Shown: positions 1 to 6,107, counted from the first letter of the stretch. The stretch: DNA of 6,153 bases from JBBRLG01 sp038231495 (GCA_038231495.1 JBBRLG010000454.1:1-6153), one strand, 5' to 3'. Notes: a model not told the origin generated them from the sequence alone. Translations and numbers: made by a program.

Positions 1-141
1 AAGGCGATGGCGAGCCATATGGATCTCGACCTCTACCGCAAAAGCAAACGCGGCCCGAAAAAACCGCCGCGACCCAAGGACCCACACAAGAACGGCGGCC
101 ATGTTTCGACGTTCAAAGTACTTAGGGAGAAAAAGCCATGA
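1..141 (+). CDS. C-terminal end of a probable transposase (partial)
   Basis: Reading frame 1 is open from the first base to a TGA at 139-141 and gives 46 residues of a gene that starts outside the window. The visible tail is very basic (RKSKRGPKKPPRPKDPHKN) and ends with HVSTFKVLREKKP. A Lys/Arg/Pro-rich end followed by an HVST-x-x-L-like motif is what I recall from the C-termini of IS4-type DDE transposases common in planctomycete genomes. None of the catalytic domain is visible, so the family call is an inference from the tail alone. If it is right, the right end of the insertion sequence should lie shortly after 141, but I could not identify a terminal inverted repeat because the left end is not in the window. 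It could instead be any protein with a basic, disordered tail. Confidence 0.5.
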   Translation, partial: KAMASHMDLDLYRKSKRGPKKPPRPKDPHKNGGHVSTFKVLREKKP

Positions 142-205
142 CCTTGGAAGCCCTGCCGCTTCGCGGTACGGAACCAGCGCGCAGCGGATCGTTATTTCGT
201 CAGTT

Positions 206-234
206 CCGGGGGTGCGCGAGTACGCGACCCCCGG
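206..234. repeat. GC-rich bulged stem-loop (possible REP-like element or terminator)
   Basis: Arms CCGGGGGT (206-213) and ACCCCCGG (227-234) pair perfectly. Inside them CGCG (215-218) pairs with CGCG (223-226) around an AGTA tetraloop, with G214 bulged. That is 12 base pairs with one bulge. A weaker hairpin, GGTT/AACC at 238-249, follows directly. There is no T-tract on either strand, so a classical intrinsic terminator is not supported. The position, 65 bases after the transposase-like stop, would fit a stand-alone palindromic repeat or a subterminal element of an insertion sequence. Confidence 0.6.
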
Positions 235-337
235 CTGGGTTGTTCAACCGCTTCCTGGTACGCAACCATCGCTCAGCGGTAAGTCATTTCTCTCCGCACA
301 CTCTAAACGGCCGGAGGAGTTTCTCAAGCGTTGACTC

Positions 338-359
338 GCCAGGGTAACGCGCTCCTGGC
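338..359. repeat. Short stem-loop next to the A/T tract
   Basis: GCCAGG (338-343) pairs with CCTGGC (354-359) around a 10-base loop. It abuts the six-A run at 360-365, so on the minus strand it lies just past the T-tract of the proposed terminator. On the plus strand the hairpin is followed by A residues, not T residues, so it does not look like a plus-strand terminator. Confidence 0.4.
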
Positions 360-441
360 AAAAAAGTCTACGGGGAGCCGGCACCGACCGTTTGCGCGGC
401 GCTGCTTCCGCACGCACGGACCGCTGCACGGTTCCCCGTAG
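360..441 (-). terminator. Probable intrinsic terminator of the small minus-strand gene
   Basis: Read on the minus strand, CTACGGGGA (complement of 433-441) pairs perfectly with TCCCCGTAG (complement of 368-376), nine base pairs, and is followed within two bases by six T residues (complement of 360-365). The first arm begins about 20 bases after the TAA of the 67-residue gene at 461-664. A strong GC-rich stem, a T-tract and a site directly after a stop codon together support Rho-independent termination. The enclosed segment is unusually long (377-432, 56 bases) and has further partial pairing, for example ACCG 383-386 with CGGT 429-432, so it may be a branched RNA structure and not a simple hairpin. 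Confidence 0.55.
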
Positions 442-460
442 CTGCCTTGAGACGATGACG

Positions 461-664
461 TTACTCGCGGCCCGGCATGGTGGTGCGCGGGTGGTTGCCG
501 TCGCCGCTGAAATTGCCCAAACGGTTCTTCACGTCGTGTTGCTGAAACTCCTTGTTGGAGTGCTCCTCGGAATGCTGATCCACCTTCGTCTCCGGGTGCG
601 GTGCGGATCCCTGCTGCGCGGACGGTTGCTTGCTCTTCTTGCCGGTGTTTTTCTTGGTTGCCAT
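461..664 (-). CDS. Small hydrophilic protein of unknown function
   Basis: A 67-residue frame runs from ATG (complement of 662-664) to TAA (complement of 461-463). The protein starts MATKKNTGKKSKQPSAQQ and ends NHPRTTMPGRE. It is rich in Lys, Gln, His, Asn, Glu and Ser, has no hydrophobic segment or signal peptide, and is probably cytoplasmic and largely disordered. The central HSEEHSNKEFQQHDVKNRLG part is charged and could form a short helix; the end has a Gly-Asn-Phe-Ser-Gly-Asp-Gly pattern reminiscent of small basic bacterial proteins ending in an R-x-G-x-(F/Y)-x-G-x-G motif, a weak resemblance only. The balanced composition, unlike the Arg/Ala/Pro-heavy shadow frames, and the terminator-like structure just downstream favour a real gene. 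No clear Shine-Dalgarno sequence precedes the ATG. I do not recognise a named family. Confidence 0.6.
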   Translation of the reverse strand: MATKKNTGKKSKQPSAQQGSAPHPETKVDQHSEEHSNKEFQQHDVKNRLGNFSGDGNHPRTTMPGRE

Positions 665-1025
665 GAGAGTCCGGTTTAGGCGCAGATGCGCCAGGGCCGC
701 CTTTCAACGGCCGGAAATGAGCGACAGAACGTTTTCATGCCTTATCCGTTGCAACTGGCGTACCAATCGTGCGGCAACACAACGGCCCAGACCGGCTGCC
801 GTTCACTTTTTCGGGCAATGCCTCCCTTGCCGGTCGCAAAGCTTGCCCATCCATCAAATTTTGCCTATATTTGATTTTACGCCTTGCGACCGACCGGCCT
901 CCGCATTAGCCTAATTACATTGCTCGACGTTCCCAGCGCCATACAAACAGTGACCCGACTCGCACGCGGCACGAATCTTCCTTTTTTTCGTTGTTTTCGC
1001 GCCACGGCCTCCCAAGTTCTCTTCC
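665..1025. other. Divergent intergenic region without a convincing gene
   Basis: Open frames here have compositions typical of GC-rich noncoding or antisense frames (Arg/Pro/Ala-rich, no recognisable domain) and I accept none of them. It separates the minus-strand small gene from the plus-strand large gene, so it should hold the promoters of both. The only marked AT-rich patch is 855-880, which contains the proposed promoter. A small hairpin, GGCCG (695-699) with CGGCC (708-712), lies in the leader of the small gene. No tRNA, riboswitch or attachment site was recognised. Confidence 0.5.
843..871 (+). promoter_or_regulatory. Candidate sigma-70-type promoter of the large exported protein gene
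   Basis: TTGCCC (843-848, four of six matches to TTGACA) is separated by 17 bases from TATATT (866-871, five of six matches to TATAAT). It is in the most AT-rich part of the intergenic region. Transcription would start near 878, giving a leader of about 160 bases before the ATG at 1041. A weaker alternative is TTGCGA (884-889) with TAGCCT (907-912), also with a 17-base spacer. Assigned by eye only. Confidence 0.35.
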
Positions 1026-1027
1026 TT

Positions 1028-1031
1028 GGAG
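1028..1031 (+). promoter_or_regulatory. Shine-Dalgarno-like GGAG that decides the start
   Basis: GGAG at 1028-1031 lies nine bases before the ATG at 1041, a normal spacing. The in-frame TTG at 1026 overlaps this site and would leave no ribosome binding site of its own, so ATG 1041 is the better start. This removes five residues from the longest possible frame. Confidence 0.6.
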
Positions 1032-1040
1032 TTCTCATCC

Positions 1041-4000
1041 ATGCTCGTGCTTTCCCTGATCCGTTCCTGGATACGGCGGCGGCGTTTGCGGCGCAAGACC
1101 CCCCTCCTGGCCGCCTGGCGTCCGCAATTTGCACTCGGTCGCCCCATGCTCGAGAGCCTCGAAGACCGCGTGCCGCTCGGCAACTTTCTCGGACCCGGCG
1201 GCTCGTCGCCGACTATGTTCCTCAACGGCGGCCACAAGAACTCGCCCCCCGACCTGTCTTACAATTCGCCCCCCGCGGGCGGCTCGCAGCCGGGCGACAC
1301 CAGCGGCCTGAGTGGCAGCAGCTACGTCCTCATCTCCGCGATGGCCGGCGGCCAACCGTCCGGGACCATCGGCGGCACCGGCGACGGCGGCACCGGTAAC
1401 GGCACCATCGCCACCGGCGGCGACGGCGGCGGTAGTTCCGGCGGCGGCGGTAGTTCCGGCGGCGGCGGCGGTAGTTCCGGCGGCGGCACCGGCGGTTCCT
1501 ACATCCTCGCAAACTGGGCGCAGCCGACCAACCCGCTCGTCAAGCTCAAGGACGGCACCGACCTCCTGAACGTCAACCCGGCCTTCCTCAACCCCGGCCC
1601 GGTTACACCGTTGCCGACGGGCGGCGACTCCGGGCCGACGACGCCGACCAACCCCGGCAACCCCACCGACGGCAAGGCGCTGCCGGCGACCAACACCTTC
1701 AAGCCCAAGCACGCCATTACAGCCAGCACCAGCCAGGGCGGGCCGGGTTTGACCGGCCTCCCCGGCGGCAGCACGCCCCCCGCCGGGTCGGGCGCGCCCG
1801 CGGCCGGCGGCACCTTCGGCGGCTCGGTCACGCTGCAAAACCTCGAAGCCGGACTGTCCGTGGCGGTCGCCAAGAACCAGGTCAACGCCTTCCTCACGCA
1901 ACAGGGCAAGTATTTCGTCATCGACGCCGGCGGCCGCGCCCTCGTCAACGTCCGCGGCAACGCGACGACCGACTACGCCCAGCTGCAGCAGACGTTGACC
2001 ACCCAGCTGCATGTGACCGTCACCACGGTCACGCTGTCGCAAGGTCTCGTCACCGGCTTCGTGCCGATCAACCAGCTGCACCAACTGACCTCGGTCAACG
2101 GCGTCGTCGGCCTGTCGCCGGTCTACGCCCCGCACTACAGCGCCGCCCCGGTCGACGAGGGCGACCACGTCATCAAGGCCGACGCCTTCCGCCAGACCAG
2201 CGGGTTGAACGGCGCCGGCGTCACCGTCGGCGTCGTGTCCGACTCGATCGACCAGGTCGATTCGCACGTCGACGGCACCGGCGACAAGGGGCTGGCCCAG
2301 TCGAAACGTATCGGCTCGCTGCCCGGCAACGTCAACGTCCTCCGCGACGGCACGATCAACCCCACCGACGAAGGCCGCGGCATGTCGGAGTTGATCCACC
2401 AGGTCGCCCCCGGCGCCGGCCTCGCCTTCGCCACGGCCCAGGGCGGACCGCAGGCCCAGGCCCAGAGCATTCGGGACCTCGCCACCGTCGCCCACGCCCG
2501 CGTCATCGTCGATGACGCCCAGTACCCCAACGAGCCGTTCTTCAACGACGGCGTGCTCGCCAAGACCGTGGACAACACGGTCATCAACAACAACATCATC
2601 TACCTCGCGGCCGCGGGCAACCTCGGCAACAACGCCTGGCAGGACGGCTTCCGCCCCCAGCCGGCGGTGGTCGCCGACACGGCCGGCACCTTCGCCAACA
2701 TCGACGGCAAGGGCAACGGCCAGGTGCTGCAACACTTCCACCTCGACGTGGGCCAGACCATCGACCTGTCGTTCCAGTGGGACGCCGCGTTCCTCGAAGG
2801 CGGCTCGGTGTTGCCGCGCTACCAGGTGCCCAACGAGGTGGACGTCCTCGTCACCAGCGGCGACGGCGGCCAACTTCTGCACCGCTTCAACGACAACAAC
2901 CCGCTGACCGGCGAGGCCCTGCAGCGCGTCGTCTTCACCAACGACGGCAGCAGCGGCGGCAACGACTTTGCAATGGCCTTCCAACTCGCCTCCGGCCCCG
3001 CCCCGACCGAGTTGAAATGGATCCGCTTCGACAACGGCACGCCCGCCGAGCTGCAGGGCGCGCCGACCATTTACGGCCACGCCGCGGCGCTCAACGCCCT
3101 GGCCGTCGGTGCCGTGCCCTGGAACGCACCCACCACGCCGGAACCGTTTACGTCGCAGGGCAAGGTGGCGATCTATTTCGACGCCAACGGCAAGCGCCTC
3201 GGGTCGCCGGTGGAGCGCTACAAGCCGGACGTGGTCGGCCCCGACCAGGTCCACACCGCGAGCTTCCCCGGCCAGGCGTCGCCGCTGGGCCAAGGCAACT
3301 TCCCGGTGTACGCCGGCACCTCGGCGGCCGCGGCCAACCTCGCCGGCGGCGCCGCCCTGTTCCGCGCCCAGAACCCGACTTACAACTACTGGGCCACCAT
3401 CCTCCAGATGGAGCACGAAGCCATCCCGGTCGATTCCGCGACCTGGAGCGCCAAGACCGGCTACGGCCTCGACCCGCTCAGCCCGCCGCCGCCGGCCATC
3501 CCGCTTAATAACATCAACTGGACGCTGATCGGTCCCGCCCCGGAAACGCCTCTCACGACGGTCGGCATCTCGGGCGGCCCCAACAGCAGCGGCCGGCTCA
3601 CCGACGTCGCCGCCGACCCGACCAACGCCAGCCGCATCTTCGTGACCGCGGCGGGCGGCGGCGTGTGGCGCACCCTCGACGCCGGCACCACCTGGGCGCC
3701 CGTCACCGACGGCGAAGCCACCCTGTTCATGGGTGCGGTCGCCATTTCGACGAGCAACCCCAACGTCGTCTACGCCGGCACCGGCGAAGCGAACAACTCC
3801 GGCGACAGCTTTTACGGCCGCGGTATCCTCAAATCGGTGGACGGCGGCAACAACTGGGTGCTGGAAACCAACGGCAACGCCTTCGACCGGCTCACCACCG
3901 CCCGCATCGTCGTCGATCCCACCAACGAGAATACCGTCTACGCCGCCATCAACGCCAACGGCGTCAACGGCTCCACCAACCCGACGGGCATCTTCAAGTC

Positions 4001-6089
4001 CATCGACGGCGGGACCACCTGGAAAAACACCACCGCCAGCATCAGCGTCGCCGCCAACACGGACGAGTTTACGGACATCATCATCGTGCCCGGCACGCCG
4101 ACCAAACTCTTCATGGCGATCGGCAACGCCAGCGGCAGCGCCGACAACGGCATCTACGTCAGCACCGACAGCGGCGGCACCTGGAAGCTCGCCGGCAACG
4201 CGCCCGCGGGCAACGCGAACGGCAACATCAAGCTCGGCATCTCCAAGGCGTCCGCCCTCACGATTTATGCCCCGATCGCGAACGCCAGCAACAGCCGCCT
4301 GTTGCGCATCTCCAAGACCATCGACGGCGGCACCACCTGGAACGACGTCAAGAACGAGCCGGTCGATTACATGAACGGCCAGGGCAGCTACGACAGCGCG
4401 GTGGGCGTCGATCCGTCCGACGCCAACATCGTCTACGTCGGCGGCGCTTTCAGCGGCAACGACGCGAACGGCAATTTCATCAACCAGGTGTTGCGCACGT
4501 CCGACGGCGGCACCACGTGGGTCGATTACACCATCGGCAAGGACGGCATCGGCCTGCACCCCGACCACCACGCCCTGGTGTTCGACGCCAAGGGCAAGCT
4601 GCTCGACGGCGGCGACGGCGGCATCCGGCGGTTGGAGAATCCCGACCCCAACAACATCACCTGGTCGGACGAAAACACCAACCTGGCGACGTTCCAGACC
4701 ACCGGCGTGGACGTCCACCCGACCGACCCCAACATCGCCTACGCCGGCTTCCAGGACAACAGCACGGCGAAGTTCACCGGCGCGGTCAACTGGAAGGGCG
4801 TCACGGGCGGTGACGGCGGTTTCGTCCGCGTCGATTTCACCAACCCCAACACGGTGTACCACACGTACTTCTACCCGGGGGCGACTTTCATCGAGCGGTC
4901 CGACGACGCCGGCGCCACGTTCACCGCCATCACCAACGGCATCGGCCAAAACGACAATTCCCAATTTTATCCGCCGTACGTCCTCGACCCGTCCAATTCG
5001 TCGCGGCTGATCCTGGGCACGGACCACGTGTACAACACCACGGACAAGGGGGCGAATTGGACCGCCATCGGCACGCCCAACTCGGGCGGCTTTAACCCGA
5101 ACGGCGACGTGGTCAACAGTCTGCAGATTGCCAAGACCGACGGCAAAACGATCTACGTCGCGGCCGGCGCCCACTTCTTCGCCACCTCCGACGGCGGCAC
5201 GACGTGGACCCAGCGCGACATCCCCAACGTCACGGACATCATCTCGTTCATTGTCATCGACCCCAACGACAAGAACATCGTCTACGCGGCGCGGGGACAG
5301 TTCGGCATCGGCAAGGTCTTCCGCACGAGTGACGGCGGCAAAACCTGGACGGACATCAGCGGCAATCTGCCCGACGTGCCGGCCGACTCGCTCGTGCTGG
5401 TCAACAACGTCACCGGCAAAGGCATCGTGGTCGGCACCGACGTGGGCGTGTTCTTCTCGATCAACGTCGGCGCGACCTGGGCGAAACTGGGCAACGGCCT
5501 GCCGGACGTGCAGGTGGTGGACATGGTTTACAACGCCACGCTCAACACGCTGACCGCCGGCACGCACGGCCGTTCGATCTGGCAGATCAACCCGGACTTC
5601 ACCGTCATAGGCGGCGGCGGCGGTGGTGGCGGCGGTGGCGGCGGTGGCGGCGGTGGGGGTGGCGGCGTCACCACGCCGGGTGTTCCGGACATCTACGACC
5701 CGAACAACACGTCGGACACGGCCCACGATTTCGGCTTGTTGACCGTGGCGCAGGGCGACACGTTCTACGACAATATCTCGATCCTGAACAACCCGGCGGG
5801 CCTGCCGAACATCGACTGGTTCAAGTGGACGGTGGAGCAAGACGGCTTCTTCACGGTCCGCCAAAACACGACGGTGGGCGGCAACCTGGAGTTGCACGTC
5901 TTCGCGCCGGACGCCAACAACACGATGATCGAATGGGGCAAGGACACGACGGTCAACGAAGGCGTCAAGACGCTCTTCTTCAACGTGACGGCGGGGCAGA
6001 CGTTGTTCGTGGAAACGAAGGGCCACAACTCGGCGCTGGGCGTGACGGACCAGGGGTTCTACATTCTGGACGTGCGGAATAGCGTGTGA
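1041..6089 (+). CDS. Exported mosaic protein: subtilisin-fold peptidase, Asp-box beta-propeller and PPC-like domain
   Basis: The gene encodes 1682 residues. Residues 1-36 are Arg-rich with no clear hydrophobic signal core; LESLEDR at 37-43 followed by VPLG matches the planctomycete extracellular N-terminal motif, so export is expected. Next come Gly/Ser and Pro/Thr linkers (about 110-257), a propeptide-like region (about 260-372), and an S8-like peptidase domain (about 373-815) with Asp401, Glu444 in place of His, oxyanion Asn527 and nucleophile Ser761 in GTSAAA. Residues about 824-1520 hold eleven Asp-boxes; a 19-glycine linker (1524-1542) leads to a PPC-like beta-sandwich (about 1550-1682). 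I infer a secreted or surface-bound protein that binds a polymer or protein through the propeller and may cleave protein. No LPXTG, PEP-CTERM or transmembrane anchor is visible at the C-terminus. Enzyme activity is not certain because the triad is altered. The gene stands alone, with its own candidate promoter. Confidence 0.9.
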   Translation: MLVLSLIRSWIRRRRLRRKTPLLAAWRPQFALGRPMLESLEDRVPLGNFLGPGGSSPTMFLNGGHKNSPPDLSYNSPPAGGSQPGDTSGLSGSSYVLISAMAGGQPSGTIGGTGDGGTGNGTIATGGDGGGSSGGGGSSGGGGGSSGGGTGGSYILANWAQPTNPLVKLKDGTDLLNVNPAFLNPGPVTPLPTGGDSGPTTPTNPGNPTDGKALPATNTFKPKHAITASTSQGGPGLTGLPGGSTPPAGSGAPAAGGTFGGSVTLQNLEAGLSVAVAKNQVNAFLTQQGKYFVIDAGGRALVNVRGNATTDYAQLQQTLTTQLHVTVTTVTLSQGLVTGFVPINQLHQLTSVNGVVGLSPVYAPHYSAAPVDEGDHVIKADAFRQTSGLNGAGVTVGVVSDSIDQVDSHVDGTGDKGLAQSKRIGSLPGNVNVLRDGTINPTDEGRGMSELIHQVAPGAGLAFATAQGGPQAQAQSIRDLATVAHARVIVDDAQYPNEPFFNDGVLAKTVDNTVINNNIIYLAAAGNLGNNAWQDGFRPQPAVVADTAGTFANIDGKGNGQVLQHFHLDVGQTIDLSFQWDAAFLEGGSVLPRYQVPNEVDVLVTSGDGGQLLHRFNDNNPLTGEALQRVVFTNDGSSGGNDFAMAFQLASGPAPTELKWIRFDNGTPAELQGAPTIYGHAAALNALAVGAVPWNAPTTPEPFTSQGKVAIYFDANGKRLGSPVERYKPDVVGPDQVHTASFPGQASPLGQGNFPVYAGTSAAAANLAGGAALFRAQNPTYNYWATILQMEHEAIPVDSATWSAKTGYGLDPLSPPPPAIPLNNINWTLIGPAPETPLTTVGISGGPNSSGRLTDVAADPTNASRIFVTAAGGGVWRTLDAGTTWAPVTDGEATLFMGAVAISTSNPNVVYAGTGEANNSGDSFYGRGILKSVDGGNNWVLETNGNAFDRLTTARIVVDPTNENTVYAAINANGVNGSTNPTGIFKSIDGGTTWKNTTASISVAANTDEFTDIIIVPGTPTKLFMAIGNASGSADNGIYVSTDSGGTWKLAGNAPAGNANGNIKLGISKASALTIYAPIANASNSRLLRISKTIDGGTTWNDVKNEPVDYMNGQGSYDSAVGVDPSDANIVYVGGAFSGNDANGNFINQVLRTSDGGTTWVDYTIGKDGIGLHPDHHALVFDAKGKLLDGGDGGIRRLENPDPNNITWSDENTNLATFQTTGVDVHPTDPNIAYAGFQDNSTAKFTGAVNWKGVTGGDGGFVRVDFTNPNTVYHTYFYPGATFIERSDDAGATFTAITNGIGQNDNSQFYPPYVLDPSNSSRLILGTDHVYNTTDKGANWTAIGTPNSGGFNPNGDVVNSLQIAKTDGKTIYVAAGAHFFATSDGGTTWTQRDIPNVTDIISFIVIDPNDKNIVYAARGQFGIGKVFRTSDGGKTWTDISGNLPDVPADSLVLVNNVTGKGIVVGTDVGVFFSINVGATWAKLGNGLPDVQVVDMVYNATLNTLTAGTHGRSIWQINPDFTVIGGGGGGGGGGGGGGGGGGGVTTPGVPDIYDPNNTSDTAHDFGLLTVAQGDTFYDNISILNNPAGLPNIDWFKWTVEQDGFFTVRQNTTVGGNLELHVFAPDANNTMIEWGKDTTVNEGVKTLFFNVTAGQTLFVETKGHNSALGVTDQGFYILDVRNSV
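1149..1181 (+). other. Planctomycete extracellular sorting motif (LESLEDR-VPLG)
   Basis: Residues 37-47 of the large protein read LESLEDRVPLG. Planctomycete giant exported proteins commonly have, within their first 50 or so residues, a basic stretch followed by LE-x-LE-(D/P)-R and a small or proline-containing tail (the Pfam family I know as planctomycete extracellular). Here the basic stretch is RRRRLRRK at residues 12-19. The motif is the strongest taxonomic clue in the window. Confidence 0.75.
1422..1500 (+). repeat. Gly/Ser-coding minisatellite
   Basis: The nonamer GGTAGTTCC appears three times (the TAGTTCC parts are at 1433-1439, 1451-1457 and 1472-1478), separated by GGC runs, giving unit lengths of 18 and 21 bases. 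It encodes GGGSS-type repeats that form a flexible linker. Units are multiples of three, so gain or loss would change linker length without a frameshift. Confidence 0.8.
2157..3489 (+). other. Subtilisin-fold (S8-like) peptidase domain with Glu in place of His
   Basis: Residues about 373-815 follow the subtilase order. VGVVSDSID carries Asp401. DEGRGMSELIHQVAPGA aligns with the subtilisin HGT-helix segment so that Glu444 is at the catalytic His position. DDAQYPNEPFFNDG follows. AAAGN gives the oxyanion Asn527, and YAGTSAAA gives the nucleophile Ser761. I recall a bacterial S8 subgroup with the same DEGR-x-M and DD-x-x-Y-x-x-EPFFQDG motifs, so the substitution is probably a subgroup trait and not a local mutation. 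The stretch between Asn527 and the AVGAV strand (about 684-693) is roughly 140 residues longer than in classical subtilisins and looks beta-rich. After Ser761 the usual Pro-His is replaced by Ala-Asn. Confidence 0.75.
3510..5600 (+). other. Asp-box beta-propeller region (BNR/Vps10/GH74-like)
   Basis: Residues about 824-1520 contain eleven Asp-boxes of the S/T-x-D-x-G-x-T-W type. Their key Asp residues are at 880, 934, 989, 1043, 1095, 1155, 1289, 1335, 1384 and 1431, and the eleventh has Asn1475 instead. Spacing is 52-60 residues for the first six and 44-49 for the last five. The 134-residue gap between 1155 and 1289 holds two degenerate blades (near GGIRRLEN at 1193-1200 and NWKG near 1250). 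The count fits about 13-14 blades, possibly two seven-bladed propellers as in GH74 enzymes. Such domains bind or cleave glycans (GH74, sialidases) or bind peptides (Vps10/sortilin). I could not identify glycosidase catalytic residues, so a binding role is the safer reading. Confidence 0.8.
5610..5666 (+). repeat. Poly-glycine tract (19 Gly codons)
   Basis: Nineteen consecutive glycine codons (residues 1524-1542), mostly GGC with interspersed GGT and one GGG, join the propeller to the C-terminal domain. It should act as a flexible linker. The near-pure trinucleotide run is prone to replication slippage, which would alter length in frame. The mixed codons suggest selection for glycine and partial stabilisation of the tract. 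Confidence 0.9.
5688..6086 (+). other. C-terminal PPC-like beta-sandwich domain
   Basis: Residues about 1550-1682 begin DPNNTSDTAHDFG and contain DWFKW (Asp1592), a GNLELHVF strand and an AGQTLFVETKG strand. This order (D-x-N-D/N-T-x-x-x-A, then DWF/DWY, then LDLxLF, then G-T-x-Y-V-x-V-x-G) is the pattern of bacterial pre-peptidase C-terminal (PPC) domains, frequent at the ends of secreted peptidases and planctomycete surface proteins. Its role is probably secretion, folding or substrate attachment. The protein ends about 13 residues after the last predicted core strand begins, with no further anchor motif. Confidence 0.65.
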
Positions 6090-6107
6090 CGATTGCATTA
6101 AGGCGAG

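Noticed and set aside
392..679. Plus-strand frame with a hydrophobic Leu/Val-rich stretch
   Set aside because: It is antisense to the small gene; its hydrophobic run is the complement of Lys/Gln/Glu-rich codons. No ribosome binding site supports it.
324..707. 127-codon minus-strand frame overlapping the small gene
   Set aside because: It is in a different frame from the 461-664 gene, runs through the proposed terminator and has a composition typical of shadow frames; the 67-residue frame is more protein-like and has a terminator just after its stop.
306..715. Direct repeat AACGGCCGGA at 306-315 and 706-715
   Set aside because: Ten bases with a palindromic CGGCCG core are likely by chance in DNA of this GC content; the flanks do not match, so an attachment-site pair or target duplication is not supported.
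1026..1040. TTG at 1026 as start of the large gene
   Set aside because: This TTG is part of the likely Shine-Dalgarno segment for ATG 1041 and has no site of its own; the five extra residues add nothing to the N-terminal motif.
884..1399. 171-codon plus-strand frame overlapping the start of the large gene
   Set aside because: It is out of frame with the large gene, becomes Arg/Pro-rich inside it, and has no motif.
1422..1500. CRISPR-like spaced repeat
   Set aside because: The repeats are in-frame Gly/Ser codons with no unique spacers; they form a protein linker.
3510..5600. Calling the propeller a GH74 xyloglucanase or sialidase
   Set aside because: Asp-boxes are structural and occur in many families; I could not place the catalytic acids of GH74 or the Arg triad of sialidases, so an enzyme name is not supported.
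1035..6098. An open minus-strand frame of 1687 codons exactly opposite the large gene
   Set aside because: It is in codon register with the sense gene and stays open only because the sense gene uses no TTA, CTA or TCA codons, as expected from its strong preference for C or G at third positions. Its product is a low-complexity Arg/Ala/Val/Asp/Gly-rich chain with no domain.
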